IMG/VR virus record: IMGVR_UViG_3300023170_002429
Location: 1 to 33,842 of that record
Origin: a virus
Length of the DNA: 33,842 nt
Strand: one strand, 5' to 3'
Shown: positions 7,771 through 14,072 of the stretch, piece by piece
Numbering within the stretch: position 1 is the first letter of the stretch
Layout: every line of letters starts with the position of its first letter
Notes under the pieces: generated by a model
What the model saw: the letters and a program-made list of their open reading frames with translations, nothing else
Databases searched by the model: none
What the model was told of the DNA's origin: nothing
Position numbers and translations under genes: made by a program

Positions 7771-9197
7771 TTACTTGGGGGATTTCATCAGAAAGTCACA
7801 ATGCTGCACTTTCTGTTTTTGTTGGTGATACTATTATTTTTGCGAGTGAAAGTGAAAGATTCACAGGCATTAAGAATGATCCAACTATAAGTGACGATCT
7901 TATTAAACATGCATTATCATTTGGTAAACCGGAACTTGTTTGTTGGTACGAAAATCCATATAAAAAAACACTTCGACAAATTATTGCTGGCCAAGGGTGG
8001 AATCAAAACTTTAAAAAGTACATAGATTGTCCTATTCGTTATTACGATCACCACTACACTCATGCTTGTGGTGGTTATTTTACGTCTGGATATACTGATA
8101 GTGCTATTGTTGTTATAGATGCTATAGGAGAGTTTCAAACTCTTACTATATGGAAAGCTGAGGGAAATAAATTAGAACTTAAATATGAATTAAAATATCC
8201 ACATAGCATAGGATTATGGTATTCTGCCATGACTCAACGATGTGGATTAAAGCCAAATGAAGAAGAATATATTCTTATGGGGATGTCTGCATATGGAGAT
8301 CCTACAAGATTGACTTGTGATATTTTTGATGATTTTATTGGGGAAGAATTTAAATTTAAAAAAAATCTCCATCGAGGGTGTTTAGATTGGAGGCCAGATT
8401 TAAATACGGAAAGAGATTACTTTGATATTGCTGCGGGAACTCAAACAGTTTATGAGATTTTATTCAGAAAAATACTGGAGTTATCAAAGACATTGGTGAA
8501 ATCAGACAACCTTGTATTGATGGGAGGGTGTGCCTTAAATTGTTCTGCAAATCCTATTGCGTTTAATTATTATCATAATGTTTGGATAATGCCTGCACCT
8601 GGGGATAATGGCTCTTCAATTGGCGCCGTTCTTGCAGATAAGAAGAAACACATTAGTTGGACCAATCCATATCTTGGATATAATATTGGATCTAAAAACC
8701 ACAATATTGAAATAGTTAATTACCTGAGAAAATATAAAATTTGTGGATTAGCTAGAGATAGAGCTGAATTTGGACCAAGAGCCCTTGGAAATAGAAGTCT
8801 ACTTGCAGACCCAAGGGGAATGAGAATAAAAGATAGGGTAAATAAAATAAAGAAGAGACAGGAGTTTAGACCTTTTGCTCCTGTAATTCTTGAAGAGTAT
8901 GCGTCTGAATACTTTCAGATGCCAACAATTTCATCACCATATATGCAGTTCACTGTCAAATGCAAGAGACCTGATCTATTCCCAGCAATAGTTCATGTTG
9001 ATGGTACGAGTAGAGTTCAAACCTTATCCAAGAAAGATAATCCAAAGTTTAGAAAATTACTGGAACTTTGGTATGAAAAAACTGGTTGTCCAATGTTGTT
9101 GAATACGAGTTTAAATATTAAAGGTCAACCTATTATTAATGATGAAACTCAAGCAAGAGAGTGGGAAAATTTGTATAACGTAAAGGTGTGGACATGA
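7767..9197 (+). CDS. NodU/CmcH-type O-carbamoyltransferase
   Basis: The 476-residue product has the two-domain layout of the NodU/CmcH/TobZ family, which moves a carbamoyl group from carbamoyl phosphate through carbamoyl-AMP to a hydroxyl on a sugar or antibiotic. The N-terminal kinase-like domain has GISSESHNAALSVF at residues 4-17 and the metal-binding HHYTHA near 95-100. GGCALNCSANPI lies near 252. The C-terminal YrdC-like part has RDRAEFGPRALGNRS near 330, REFRPFAPV near 365 and LNTSLNIKGQPI near 444. The length is shorter than some family members (550-600) but all visible core motifs are present. It is coupled to the peptide gene upstream and, by ATGA overlap, to an SGNH-hydrolase-like gene downstream. 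The likely role is carbamoylation of a glycan. Confidence 0.88.
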   Translation: MITWGISSESHNAALSVFVGDTIIFASESERFTGIKNDPTISDDLIKHALSFGKPELVCWYENPYKKTLRQIIAGQGWNQNFKKYIDCPIRYYDHHYTHACGGYFTSGYTDSAIVVIDAIGEFQTLTIWKAEGNKLELKYELKYPHSIGLWYSAMTQRCGLKPNEEEYILMGMSAYGDPTRLTCDIFDDFIGEEFKFKKNLHRGCLDWRPDLNTERDYFDIAAGTQTVYEILFRKILELSKTLVKSDNLVLMGGCALNCSANPIAFNYYHNVWIMPAPGDNGSSIGAVLADKKKHISWTNPYLGYNIGSKNHNIEIVNYLRKYKICGLARDRAEFGPRALGNRSLLADPRGMRIKDRVNKIKKRQEFRPFAPVILEEYASEYFQMPTISSPYMQFTVKCKRPDLFPAIVHVDGTSRVQTLSKKDNPKFRKLLELWYEKTGCPMLLNTSLNIKGQPIINDETQAREWENLYNVKVWT

Positions 9198-9946
9198 AAA
9201 GAAAATTACTTGCTTTTGGCGATAGTCACACTTCGGGCGCAGAGATAGATGAAAAGTGGTCTGGTTCATGTTATGAAAACGCATATCCCGCACACATTGC
9301 AAATTATCATAACTGGGATTATGAAAATTATGCTCAATGTGGAGGTAGTAATGATTGGTTAATAAAAAAATTTATAGAAAGAATTCAAAAAGCTTTGATA
9401 GAAAAAGAAAAAGTTTTTGTTCTTTGTAATATTGCTGAACCATCTAGAACTTATATACAGTTAAGTGCCAAAAACATACGACATTGTACATCTTCTTGTT
9501 TAGATCCGAATGTACAAATAGAAATGTCAATGGATTCTCAATATACTAAACGTTATGCGAGATATTTAAGATGTCATACAGAAGAAGAACTAAATTTTAA
9601 ATCTTTATCTCATATTTTTACTATTCAAACTATATGTAAGGCTAATAAAATACCATACCTTTTTCATTTAAGCAATTGTTGGATTCCTGGAGATTGGAGT
9701 TTAATTGACAAAAACAATTTTTTTGGACATCACAAAACTAATAAGTTAAATTACAATCAAAGACAATCATATTTTATGCAACGTAATTATAGTTATTGGG
9801 GAGTGGCTCAACACCATCCAGACTGGAAACATCTCCAAAAAGAAGAAAGGTGGTCTATGCATTATCCAGAATCATTTCATGAGTTTTGGGCTAAAATATT
9901 ACTTAAGTTTATTCATGAACAATCTATACTTGACATAAGCCCCTAA
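9194..9946 (+). CDS. SGNH/GDSL-like hydrolase
   Basis: The start is taken at ATG 9194, which overlaps the stop of the carbamoyltransferase gene (ATGA); a GTG six bases upstream is less likely. The 250-residue product has block I of the SGNH fold (LAFGDSHTSGAE, nucleophile Ser11), a GGSND element near residues 49-53 that fits the Gly/Asn oxyanion-hole blocks, and a late His in MHYPESFHEFW near the C-terminus. There is no signal peptide. Family members remove or transfer acyl groups, often acetyl groups on polysaccharides. Next to a carbamoyltransferase, a role in editing ester groups on the same glycan is a plausible inference. Substrate cannot be read from sequence. Confidence 0.65.
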   Translation: MKRKLLAFGDSHTSGAEIDEKWSGSCYENAYPAHIANYHNWDYENYAQCGGSNDWLIKKFIERIQKALIEKEKVFVLCNIAEPSRTYIQLSAKNIRHCTSSCLDPNVQIEMSMDSQYTKRYARYLRCHTEEELNFKSLSHIFTIQTICKANKIPYLFHLSNCWIPGDWSLIDKNNFFGHHKTNKLNYNQRQSYFMQRNYSYWGVAQHHPDWKHLQKEERWSMHYPESFHEFWAKILLKFIHEQSILDISP

Positions 9947-9972
9947 TAACGTATACAATAACTCTGTCAGGG

Positions 9973-9996
9973 TTCAAGAGATAAATAGCTCTTGAA
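9973..9996 (+). promoter_or_regulatory. Late box ATAAATA in the loop of a perfect inverted repeat
   Basis: TTCAAGAG (9973-9980) and CTCTTGAA (9989-9996) form a perfect 8-bp inverted repeat whose 8-base loop is ATAAATAG, that is, a late promoter box (GATAAATA at 9980-9987). A start of transcription just downstream would favour ATG 10013 over TTG 9992 as the start of the GIY-YIG gene. Confidence 0.5.
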
Positions 9997-10012
9997 TTCT
10001 TATGAGCTTTTG

Positions 10013-10456
10013 ATGGGCTGTGATTATGAAAACCCATGGACCTTTATGGAGAGACCTTTTAGTTCTGATGATATTCTGGACTACTTTGGTTTTGTTTATC
10101 TCATTACCAATAAGTCCAACCAACGACAATACATTGGGCGAAAGTATTTTTGGTCGTTCAGAAAGCCAAAAGGAAAAAAGAGAAAAGTAAAACAAGAATC
10201 CGATTGGAAAAAGTATTATGGATCTTGTCCAGAATTAAAAGATGATTTAAAAAAGTACGGAAAACAGAACTTCCAACGAGAAATTTTATCACTACATAGT
10301 ACTTTAGGAAAAGTAAACTATGAGGAGACCCGTCAGTTATTCGTTCATAACGTCTTGACTGAATCGCTTGACAATGGTCTCCCAAGGTTCTACAATTCTA
10401 ATGTTCTCGGTCGTTATTACAGGAAGGACTATTTTCATGGAAAATCAACTGATTGA
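10013..10456 (+). CDS. GIY-YIG family endonuclease (Seg-like)
   Basis: The 147-residue product contains the GIY-YIG core: FGFVYLITNKSNQRQYIGRKYF (GIY strand as FVY, YIG strand as YIG, catalytic-type Arg after it), then a basic insertion (KPKGKKRKVKQ), W-KKYYGS, a helix with KKYGKQNFQREIL and a catalytic-type Glu in NYEET. Such proteins cut DNA; in T4-like phages free-standing members are homing nucleases. I chose ATG 10013. A TTG at 9992 extends the frame by seven residues but lies at the expected transcription start of the late box. It sits outside any obvious intron. The 3' end overlaps the next small gene by 20 bases. Confidence 0.75.
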   Translation: MGCDYENPWTFMERPFSSDDILDYFGFVYLITNKSNQRQYIGRKYFWSFRKPKGKKRKVKQESDWKKYYGSCPELKDDLKKYGKQNFQREILSLHSTLGKVNYEETRQLFVHNVLTESLDNGLPRFYNSNVLGRYYRKDYFHGKSTD

Positions 10457-10580
10457 TAATGTAGATGAGCTCAAAGATAGTATTATTGACCGACTTCATT
10501 ACCTCGTAGAGATTGGAGAATACTTCAACGCTTGCGCTGTATATGAAGAATTTAAAGAGTCTATTAATGGCTCTAAATAA
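10437..10580 (+). CDS. Small acidic helical protein (47 aa), unknown
   Basis: The ATG at 10437 follows a good ribosome-binding site (AGGAAGGA) and lies inside the end of the GIY-YIG gene, in another frame. The product (MENQLIDNVDELKDSIIDRL at the start) is acidic and predicted helical, without membrane segment or Cys clusters. A longer reading in the same frame from 10368 has no ribosome-binding site and is rejected. I do not recognise it. Confidence 0.6.
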   Translation: MENQLIDNVDELKDSIIDRLHYLVEIGEYFNACAVYEEFKESINGSK

Positions 10581-10636
10581 ACAGTGCCGTGAGGAATTGT
10601 TAATTCCTGTAACGGATGTTCTATACTAGTAATTTA

Positions 10637-11221
10637 ATGATTAGTCGAATAATTGGAGTGAGTTTACTCGCTACTGCTGGTGCTGCATGTGCTTATCCTA
10701 GCATTAGTGAAATTTCTGCTCCGCCAAAACCAGTAGAAATTCCTGTGGTAAAATATCAACCATCTTGGAAGTGCCCTGGTTGTAACGATAATGAGAAGTA
10801 CGTTCTTCAAAAACTCCAAGAAAAAACTAGAATCTCAGATCGTAATGCTCTTGCAACGATTATGGGAAACATTAAGTCTGAAAGCAATTTCATTCCCAAC
10901 ATATGTGAAGGTGGTGCCAGAGTTCCTTATCATCAATGTCGTCGAGGTGGTTACGGACTCATTCAGTGGACTTCAATAAATCGTTATCGTAATCTTGGTA
11001 AATTTGCCAAACGTTATGGTTATGATCCTTCGTCACTCGAAGGTCAGACGGCATATATGATCAATGAGTCTGTATTCCAGCGTTACCTTCCAGAGTTTGA
11101 AGGAACTGGTAGAACAGTAGATCAATACATGGTCGGTGCTTATTACTGGTTGGGTTGGGGTATCAAAGGATATCGTCAACAATATGCATATGACTATACT
11201 AAAAAAATAGTCTGGTCTTAA
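10637..11221 (+). CDS. Exported lysozyme-like protein (phage tail lysozyme type)
   Basis: The product has an N-terminal export signal (MISRIIGVSLLATAGAACA) followed by a Pro-rich linker with a CPGC pair, then a domain with NALATIMGNIKSESNF, GGYGLIQWT and GAYYWLGWG. This resembles the phage tail lysozyme domain (Phage_lysozyme2 type), in which Glu of the SESNF-like motif and the GLIQW strand form the peptidoglycan site. The likely role is local or final cell-wall cleavage. I favour ATG 10637 (194 residues) because it puts the signal at the N-terminus; ATG 10616 adds seven residues and cannot be excluded. Upstream, GGAATTGTTAATTCC forms a small hairpin near 10594-10608. Confidence 0.7.
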   Translation: MISRIIGVSLLATAGAACAYPSISEISAPPKPVEIPVVKYQPSWKCPGCNDNEKYVLQKLQEKTRISDRNALATIMGNIKSESNFIPNICEGGARVPYHQCRRGGYGLIQWTSINRYRNLGKFAKRYGYDPSSLEGQTAYMINESVFQRYLPEFEGTGRTVDQYMVGAYYWLGWGIKGYRQQYAYDYTKKIVWS

Positions 11222-11229
11222 CTTAGAGT

Positions 11230-11838
11230 ATGTCTGAACATTATCATGTACGAAATGAACTTGATTACATTTACAAAGAGAACTTCTTCACTGAAGAAGA
11301 GTTATGTTCTATTTGGAAAGAGTTGGAGTTTATTAACAGTCCTCTAATTTTAGAAGATCCTGGTGATACGGGTACAGCTGTAGATGATGATGGTGTTCCT
11401 CTAAAACAAAATTCTGGTGTATTCTTAGATAGATTATTCGTAGATTATGCAAGAGTATCTTCAATATATAATTGTGCGAGTAAAATATTTCAAGGCAGTA
11501 CATTAGAATATTCTAAGTTAAGTTTTAATTCTACTGCAATACTTTCCACAAGAAAATCTTCTTGTTTGGTAAGTTATTATGATCATGGTGATTCATATAA
11601 AGAACATCATGATCTATGTGTAGTTACCTGTTTATTTTGGTTCTATAAAGAACCTAAAAAATTTTCGGGTGGAGATCTTTTTCTCCCACAATTCAACAAG
11701 ACTTTTTCTGCAAAAAACAATTCAATGTTAATGTTTCCTTCTCATGCAAGACATTTGGTAACACCTGTTCTAATTGAAGAAGAAAATAGAGGTAAAGGTT
11801 TGGGAAGATATTGTGTAACGGTTTTCCTCCAACACTAG
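11230..11838 (+). CDS. 2OG-Fe(II) oxygenase (prolyl-4-hydroxylase-like)
   Basis: The 202-residue product carries the double-stranded beta-helix motif set of 2-oxoglutarate/Fe(II) oxygenases: YKEHHDLCVVTCLFWF, with an H-x-D pair near residues 126-128, SGGDLFLP, a distal metal His in FPSHARHLVTPV near 171-174, and an Arg about ten residues later (GRYCVTVF) to bind 2-oxoglutarate. Such enzymes are common in cyanophages, where many are annotated without known substrate; protein or small-molecule hydroxylation is the family activity. The gene starts 8 bases after the lysozyme-like gene and is the last gene before the tRNA block, where a new promoter begins. Confidence 0.78.
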   Translation: MSEHYHVRNELDYIYKENFFTEEELCSIWKELEFINSPLILEDPGDTGTAVDDDGVPLKQNSGVFLDRLFVDYARVSSIYNCASKIFQGSTLEYSKLSFNSTAILSTRKSSCLVSYYDHGDSYKEHHDLCVVTCLFWFYKEPKKFSGGDLFLPQFNKTFSAKNNSMLMFPSHARHLVTPVLIEEENRGKGLGRYCVTVFLQH

Positions 11839-11839
11839 T

Positions 11840-11868
11840 TTGACAAAGTTCCCCACATCCCTTATAAT
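11840..11868 (+). promoter_or_regulatory. Consensus sigma-70-type promoter for the tRNA block, -10 inside an inverted repeat
   Basis: TTGACA (11840-11845), a 17-base spacer and TATAAT (11863-11868) match the host housekeeping consensus exactly. CCCACAT (11852-11858) and ATGTGGG (11869-11875) form a perfect 7-bp inverted repeat that puts the -10 box in the 10-base interval. Transcription would begin about 10 bases before the tRNA-Arg gene. The dyad may act as an operator or as the terminator stem of the upstream transcript. Confidence 0.85.
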
Positions 11869-11884
11869 ATGTGGGTATTCAGAT

Positions 11885-11958
11885 GACTCAGTAGCTCAGT
11901 TGGATAGAGCATCTGCCTTCTAAGCAGTTGGTCGGGGGTTCAAGTCCCTCCTGAGTCG
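11885..11958 (+). tRNA. tRNA-Arg (anticodon TCT)
   Basis: The acceptor stem GACTCAG pairs with CTGAGTC. The D arm contains GCTCAGTTGGATAGAGC, the anticodon loop is CTTCTAA within TCTGC/GCAGT-type arms, and the T arm has GGTTCAAGTCC. The discriminator is G and no CCA is encoded. It reads AGA/AGG codons and is the first of the tRNA block after a consensus promoter. Confidence 0.95.
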
Positions 11959-11975
11959 TTGTCCTTTCTTCTTTT

Positions 11976-12191
11976 ATGGACAAATTTGATCGTAATAGAT
12001 ATAAGTTTGGTGGAAGACCACGAACTTCTATCAATCTTCTTCTACTCATAGGTGAGTTGGAAGGTGTATACCAACATCTCAAGTATATGGGATTTGAAGA
12101 AGATATGAATGTTATTGATGAAATGAAGAAGAGGTATTATAAACTTTACTTCAAAACCACAAAAGAAGAAAAGACAAATAATCCTCTGTAG
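11976..12191 (+). CDS. Small basic protein between tRNA genes (71 aa), unknown
   Basis: The product (start MDKFDRNRYKFGGRPRTSIN) is basic, with a helical middle (LLLLIGELEGVYQHLKYMGF) and a Lys/Thr-rich tail. It fills the gap between tRNA-Arg and tRNA-Asn, and its 3' end overlaps the first bases of tRNA-Asn (12182), an arrangement typical of compact cyanophage tRNA blocks. No domain recognised. Minus-strand reading frames over the same stretch come from tRNA sequences and are not believed. Confidence 0.6.
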   Translation: MDKFDRNRYKFGGRPRTSINLLLLIGELEGVYQHLKYMGFEEDMNVIDEMKKRYYKLYFKTTKEEKTNNPL

Positions 12192-12256
12192 CTCAGCGGT
12201 AGAGCCATCGACTGTTAATCGATTGGTCGCAGGTTCGAATCCTGCCGGGGGAGCCA
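12182..12256 (+). tRNA. tRNA-Asn (anticodon GTT)
   Basis: The acceptor stem TCCTCTG pairs with CGGGGGA using three G-T type pairs. The D arm is GCTCAGCGGTAGAGC, the anticodon arm TCGAC/TGTTAAT-type loop with GTT, and the T arm GGTTCGAATCC. Unlike the other tRNAs here, a 3' CCA follows discriminator G (12254-12256). It abuts tRNA-Leu with no gap and overlaps the end of the small gene upstream. Confidence 0.93.
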
Positions 12257-12338
12257 GTCGCTGTGGCGGAATTGGTAGACGCGCTGGGTTTAGGTTCCAG
12301 TGAGGTAACTCGTGGGGGTTCAAGTCCCTTCAGCGACA
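12257..12338 (+). tRNA. tRNA-Leu (anticodon TAG)
   Basis: The acceptor stem GTCGCTG pairs with CAGCGAC. The anticodon stem CTGGG/TCCAG encloses the loop TTTAGGT with anticodon TAG. A class II variable arm (TGAGGTAACTCG) and T arm GGTTCAAGTCC follow. It reads CUN Leu codons. The discriminator is A, with no encoded CCA. It begins immediately after the CCA of tRNA-Asn, so the two must be processed apart from one precursor. Confidence 0.94.
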
Positions 12339-12339
12339 C

Positions 12340-12368
12340 TTGACAATTAAATTCTTTATAGATATAAT
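12340..12368 (+). promoter_or_regulatory. Consensus sigma-70-type promoter overlapping an 8-bp dyad
   Basis: TTGACA (12340-12345), 17 bases, TATAAT (12363-12368) is a perfect consensus. GACAATTA (12342-12349) and TAATTGTC (12365-12372) are exact reverse complements, so one arm covers the -35 and the other covers the -10. It would drive tRNA-Gly and tRNA-Val and whatever follows. The dyad could bind a repressor; this is inference. Confidence 0.82.
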
Positions 12369-12376
12369 TGTCTCAT

Positions 12377-12448
12377 GCGGAATTAGTTCAGTGGTAGAAC
12401 GCCATCCTTCCAAGTTGGATGTCACCGGTTCGAATCCGGTATTCCGCT
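12377..12448 (+). tRNA. tRNA-Gly (anticodon TCC)
   Basis: Acceptor GCGGAAT pairs with ATTCCGC. The D arm is GTTCAGTGGTAGAAC, the loop CTTCCAA has anticodon TCC, and the T arm is CCGGTTCGAATCCGG. The anticodon stem CCATC/GTTGG appears to carry one T-T mismatch. The discriminator is T and no CCA is encoded. It starts 9 bases after a consensus -10 box. Confidence 0.92.
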
Positions 12449-12452
12449 CTCT

Positions 12453-12524
12453 GCTTGATTAGCTCAGCGGTAGAGCATCTCGTTTACACCGAGGCGGTCG
12501 GCGGTTCGATCCCGTCATCAAGCA
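12453..12524 (+). tRNA. tRNA-Val (anticodon TAC)
   Basis: Acceptor GCTTGAT pairs with ATCAAGC. The D arm is GCTCAGCGGTAGAGC, the anticodon stem CTCG/CGAG surrounds a loop with TAC, and the T arm is GGCGGTTCGATCCCGTC. The discriminator is A, with no encoded CCA. It follows tRNA-Gly by 4 bases, and a late promoter box begins 2 bases after it. Confidence 0.94.
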
Positions 12525-12525
12525 T

Positions 12526-12533
12526 TATAAATA
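12526..12533 (+). promoter_or_regulatory. Late promoter box TATAAATA
   Basis: An exact TATAAATA starts two bases after the tRNA-Val gene and 46 bases before the start of the zinc-ribbon-like gene at 12579. It suggests that this gene, and perhaps the two tRNA-Ser genes after it, are also transcribed late. Confidence 0.6.
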
Positions 12534-12578
12534 ACACCAATGAGGAAGTAACCTTATTGATATATAAAAATACATACA

Positions 12579-12830
12579 ATGTTAAAAGTAAGATGTAAGG
12601 TGTGTAACACCGAGTTGGAATCGCACCCAACAAAATCGGTCTGTTGTGGTTGTGACAATATGACCTTATTAAAAGGAGCCACATTAACAGCAATTGACTT
12701 AAATCAAGTTGTCATGTTAAACTCTATAAAAGAAAATAAAAATTCTAATGTACTTAGTGCCTCTGATCTTGCATATCAGGAATCTAGAAGGGCTCGTAAA
12801 GTCAAAAAACTGAATTTTGAAATCCGATAG
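12579..12830 (+). CDS. Small zinc-ribbon-like protein (83 aa)
   Basis: The N-terminal half has a four-Cys knuckle pattern: CKVCNTEL at residues 6-13 and SVCCGCDNM at about 20-28, spaced like a zinc ribbon. The C-terminal half is polar and ends basic (ARKVKKLNFEIR). Small Cys-knuckle proteins of this type are frequent among cyanophage genes of unknown function; nucleic-acid or protein binding is possible. The last base of its TAG stop (12830) is also the first base of the following tRNA-Ser, so gene and tRNA share a nucleotide. Confidence 0.75.
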   Translation: MLKVRCKVCNTELESHPTKSVCCGCDNMTLLKGATLTAIDLNQVVMLNSIKENKNSNVLSASDLAYQESRRARKVKKLNFEIR

Positions 12831-12921
12831 GAGGATTGGCAGAGTTAGGTTTAATGCAGGGGATTGCTAATCCCCCGATACACTTTAGGTGTATCCGTTG
12901 GTTCAAATCCAACATCCTCCG
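12830..12921 (+). tRNA. tRNA-Ser (anticodon GCT)
   Basis: Acceptor GGAGGAT pairs with ATCCTCC. The anticodon stem GGGGA/TCCCC encloses TTGCTAA with anticodon GCT. A long class II variable arm (GATACACTTTAGGTGTATC) and T arm TTGGTTCAAATCCAA follow. The discriminator is G, with no encoded CCA. It overlaps the stop codon of the gene upstream by one base. Confidence 0.94.
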
Positions 12922-12924
12922 TTT

Positions 12925-13009
12925 GGAAAGGTGGTCGAGTGGTTGAAGGCTCCAGTCTTGAAAACTGGCGAAGTGAAAGCTTCCGTGGGTTCGAATCCCA
13001 CCCTTTCCG
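12925..13009 (+). tRNA. tRNA-Ser (anticodon TGA)
   Basis: Acceptor GGAAAGG pairs with CCTTTCC. The anticodon stem CCAGT/ACTGG encloses CTTGAAA with anticodon TGA. A class II variable arm (GCGAAGTGAAAGCTTCCG) and T arm GTGGGTTCGAATCCCAC follow. Discriminator G, no CCA. It lies 3 bases after tRNA-Ser(GCT); together they cover AGC/AGU and UCN serine codons. Confidence 0.94.
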
Positions 13010-13069
13010 TTTAGAAAAGTTACAAATTTAATAATTGTTTAATGAGTGTTATCATTTGAACACAAAATG

Positions 13070-13097
13070 TTGACTTGAAAGCCTCCGTGACTAGTAT
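13070..13097 (+). promoter_or_regulatory. Probable early promoter for the small-gene cluster
   Basis: TTGACT (13070-13075) is followed after 16 bases by TAGTAT (13092-13097), or after 19 bases by TATATA. The element lies 27 bases before a small-gene ATG at 13124. The rest of the 114-base gap after the tRNA-Ser genes is AT-rich with no other clear signal. Confidence 0.55.
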
Positions 13098-13123
13098 ATA
13101 GCCATGTACAACTCAATAAACAC

Positions 13124-13273
13124 ATGGACGATCACACCTATCAGAATTGGGTGAAAATCAAGGAGACTTTCGAGGCTTCTGGTAACACCGACAACATGTT
13201 CTACAAAAGAGCATGTGCAATTGTGAAAGGTCAGAAAGATCCCCTGGCTAAAATTCTTGGAGATGAAAAATGA
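13124..13273 (+). CDS. 49-residue polar protein, unknown
   Basis: The product (start MDDHTYQNWVKIKETFEASG, end QKDPLAKILGDEK) is a small charged helical protein with the motif MFYKRACAIVKGQKDPL. I have seen similar small ORFs at the head of cyanophage small-gene clusters but know no function. It follows a promoter-like element, and its stop overlaps the next start (ATGA at 13270-13273). Confidence 0.65.
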   Translation: MDDHTYQNWVKIKETFEASGNTDNMFYKRACAIVKGQKDPLAKILGDEK

Positions 13274-13488
13274 TCAGTGATTATGATTGGCGATTTAAGG
13301 ATGAGTGCTTTGAAAAAAGATCTAAATTAATGGGAATTTTAATCAAACTTGGTGTAGTTCTTACAACAGATGTTTATGAGTTTTGCGATTTTACTCTTAG
13401 TCAAGGATGGAATCCCTCTGAAAAAAATGGTGGGGATCAGGTATTGGACATGTATCACCGTTACTTAAGAGAAGTAAGAAATGTCTGA
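13270..13488 (+). CDS. 72-residue soluble protein, unknown
   Basis: Start MISDYDWRFKDECFEKRSKL; a central hydrophobic helix (LMGILIKLGVVLTTDVYEF) is followed by polar residues. It is translationally coupled to the genes on both sides: ATGA with the previous gene and an 8-base overlap with the next. No family recognised; early small-gene cluster member. Confidence 0.65.
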   Translation: MISDYDWRFKDECFEKRSKLMGILIKLGVVLTTDVYEFCDFTLSQGWNPSEKNGGDQVLDMYHRYLREVRNV

Positions 13489-13690
13489 ACAAAAAGATGT
13501 TTTGGTAACCCGATCAGAAGTGAAGGAGATGATCGATGCTGCTATACGCAGACACAATCGGAATGCTTCCATTATTTCTATGTGTGTTGGTTGGGTGGTT
13601 CTTGCTTTATTTGCTGAGGGACTTCTGAGACTTATTGGCGTTATTCCACCTGTTCTACCATGGCTGAATATCACATTACCGAATGGGTAG
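13481..13690 (+). CDS. Small single-pass membrane protein (69 aa)
   Basis: A basic, helical N-terminal part (VLVTRSEVKEMIDAAIRRHN) is followed by one hydrophobic segment, about residues 30-58 (IISMCVGWVVLALFAEGLLR and IGVIPPVLPWL). It may be a membrane-anchored small protein with its N-terminus in the cytoplasm. The 3' end overlaps the next gene by 31 bases in another frame. Function unknown. Confidence 0.6.
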   Translation: MSEQKDVLVTRSEVKEMIDAAIRRHNRNASIISMCVGWVVLALFAEGLLRLIGVIPPVLPWLNITLPNG

Positions 13691-13845
13691 GAGTAGTAAC
13701 TCTATTCCTCTTTGGTATCACTATGATTGTCCAGGGTCATTTTATATTTCACGGTAAACATGGATATAGACATGCAGAACGTGAGAAAGAAAAGATGACC
13801 AATACTCGTAAACAAGTAGAGGACCTATTCAAAAGAGATGAGTAA
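13660..13845 (+). CDS. Small membrane protein with charged tail (61 aa)
   Basis: The N-terminal third is a membrane helix (VGVVTLFLFGITMIVQGHF); the rest is His/Lys/Glu-rich (HGKHGYRHAEREKEKM) and probably cytoplasmic. It overlaps its upstream neighbour by 31 bases and its downstream neighbour by 8. This kind of tiny one-helix protein is typical of cyanophage early clusters; the role is unknown. Confidence 0.6.
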   Translation: MAEYHITEWVGVVTLFLFGITMIVQGHFIFHGKHGYRHAEREKEKMTNTRKQVEDLFKRDE

Positions 13846-13969
13846 AGAAGAAAGAGAGGAGTTTTACCGACAAATTTACGAAAGAACGAGTCAACTTAGG
13901 ATGCAATATCTCTTTGAAGAACCTTGCCCTTTATACGAGGAGGACGATGACTACGACAGAATGGCTTGA
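13838..13969 (+). CDS. 43-residue acidic protein, unknown
   Basis: The frame begins inside the end of the preceding gene and encodes MSKEEREEFYRQIYERTSQL followed by an acidic tail ending EEDDDYDRMA. It is likely a soluble helical peptide. Overlaps on both sides (8 and 23 bases) fit the compressed cluster. Identification rests on continuity of overlapping genes. Confidence 0.5.
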   Translation: MSKEEREEFYRQIYERTSQLRMQYLFEEPCPLYEEDDDYDRMA

Positions 13970-14072
13970 GTTCATTGCATTTGTATCCCACATGTTATAT
14001 TTGTGGGTATCATTTATGTGTGGAGTTTTACTTGGTTACATTGTAGGATTCCGTAACGGAGGAGGAATGTGA
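13947..14072 (+). CDS. 41-residue one-helix membrane protein
   Basis: MTTTEWLEFIAFVSHMLYLW starts a peptide whose middle is hydrophobic (SFMCGVLLGYIVGF) and whose tail is RNGGGM. The ATG follows a purine-rich GAGGAGGAC stretch, a good ribosome-binding site. It overlaps the gene before it and shares its last base with the start of the next. Confidence 0.5.
   Translation: MTTTEWLEFIAFVSHMLYLWVSFMCGVLLGYIVGFRNGGGM

Noticed and set aside
12042-12323. Minus-strand frames across the tRNA-Asn/Leu region, and similar ones over the other tRNAs
   Set aside because: They are reverse complements of tRNA genes and contain the familiar spurious peptides produced by T-arm sequences.
11885-13009. tRNA block considered as a prophage attachment site or integration hotspot
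   Set aside because: No integrase, no direct-repeat att core and no partial tRNA duplication were seen; the block fits normal lytic cyanophage tRNA clusters.
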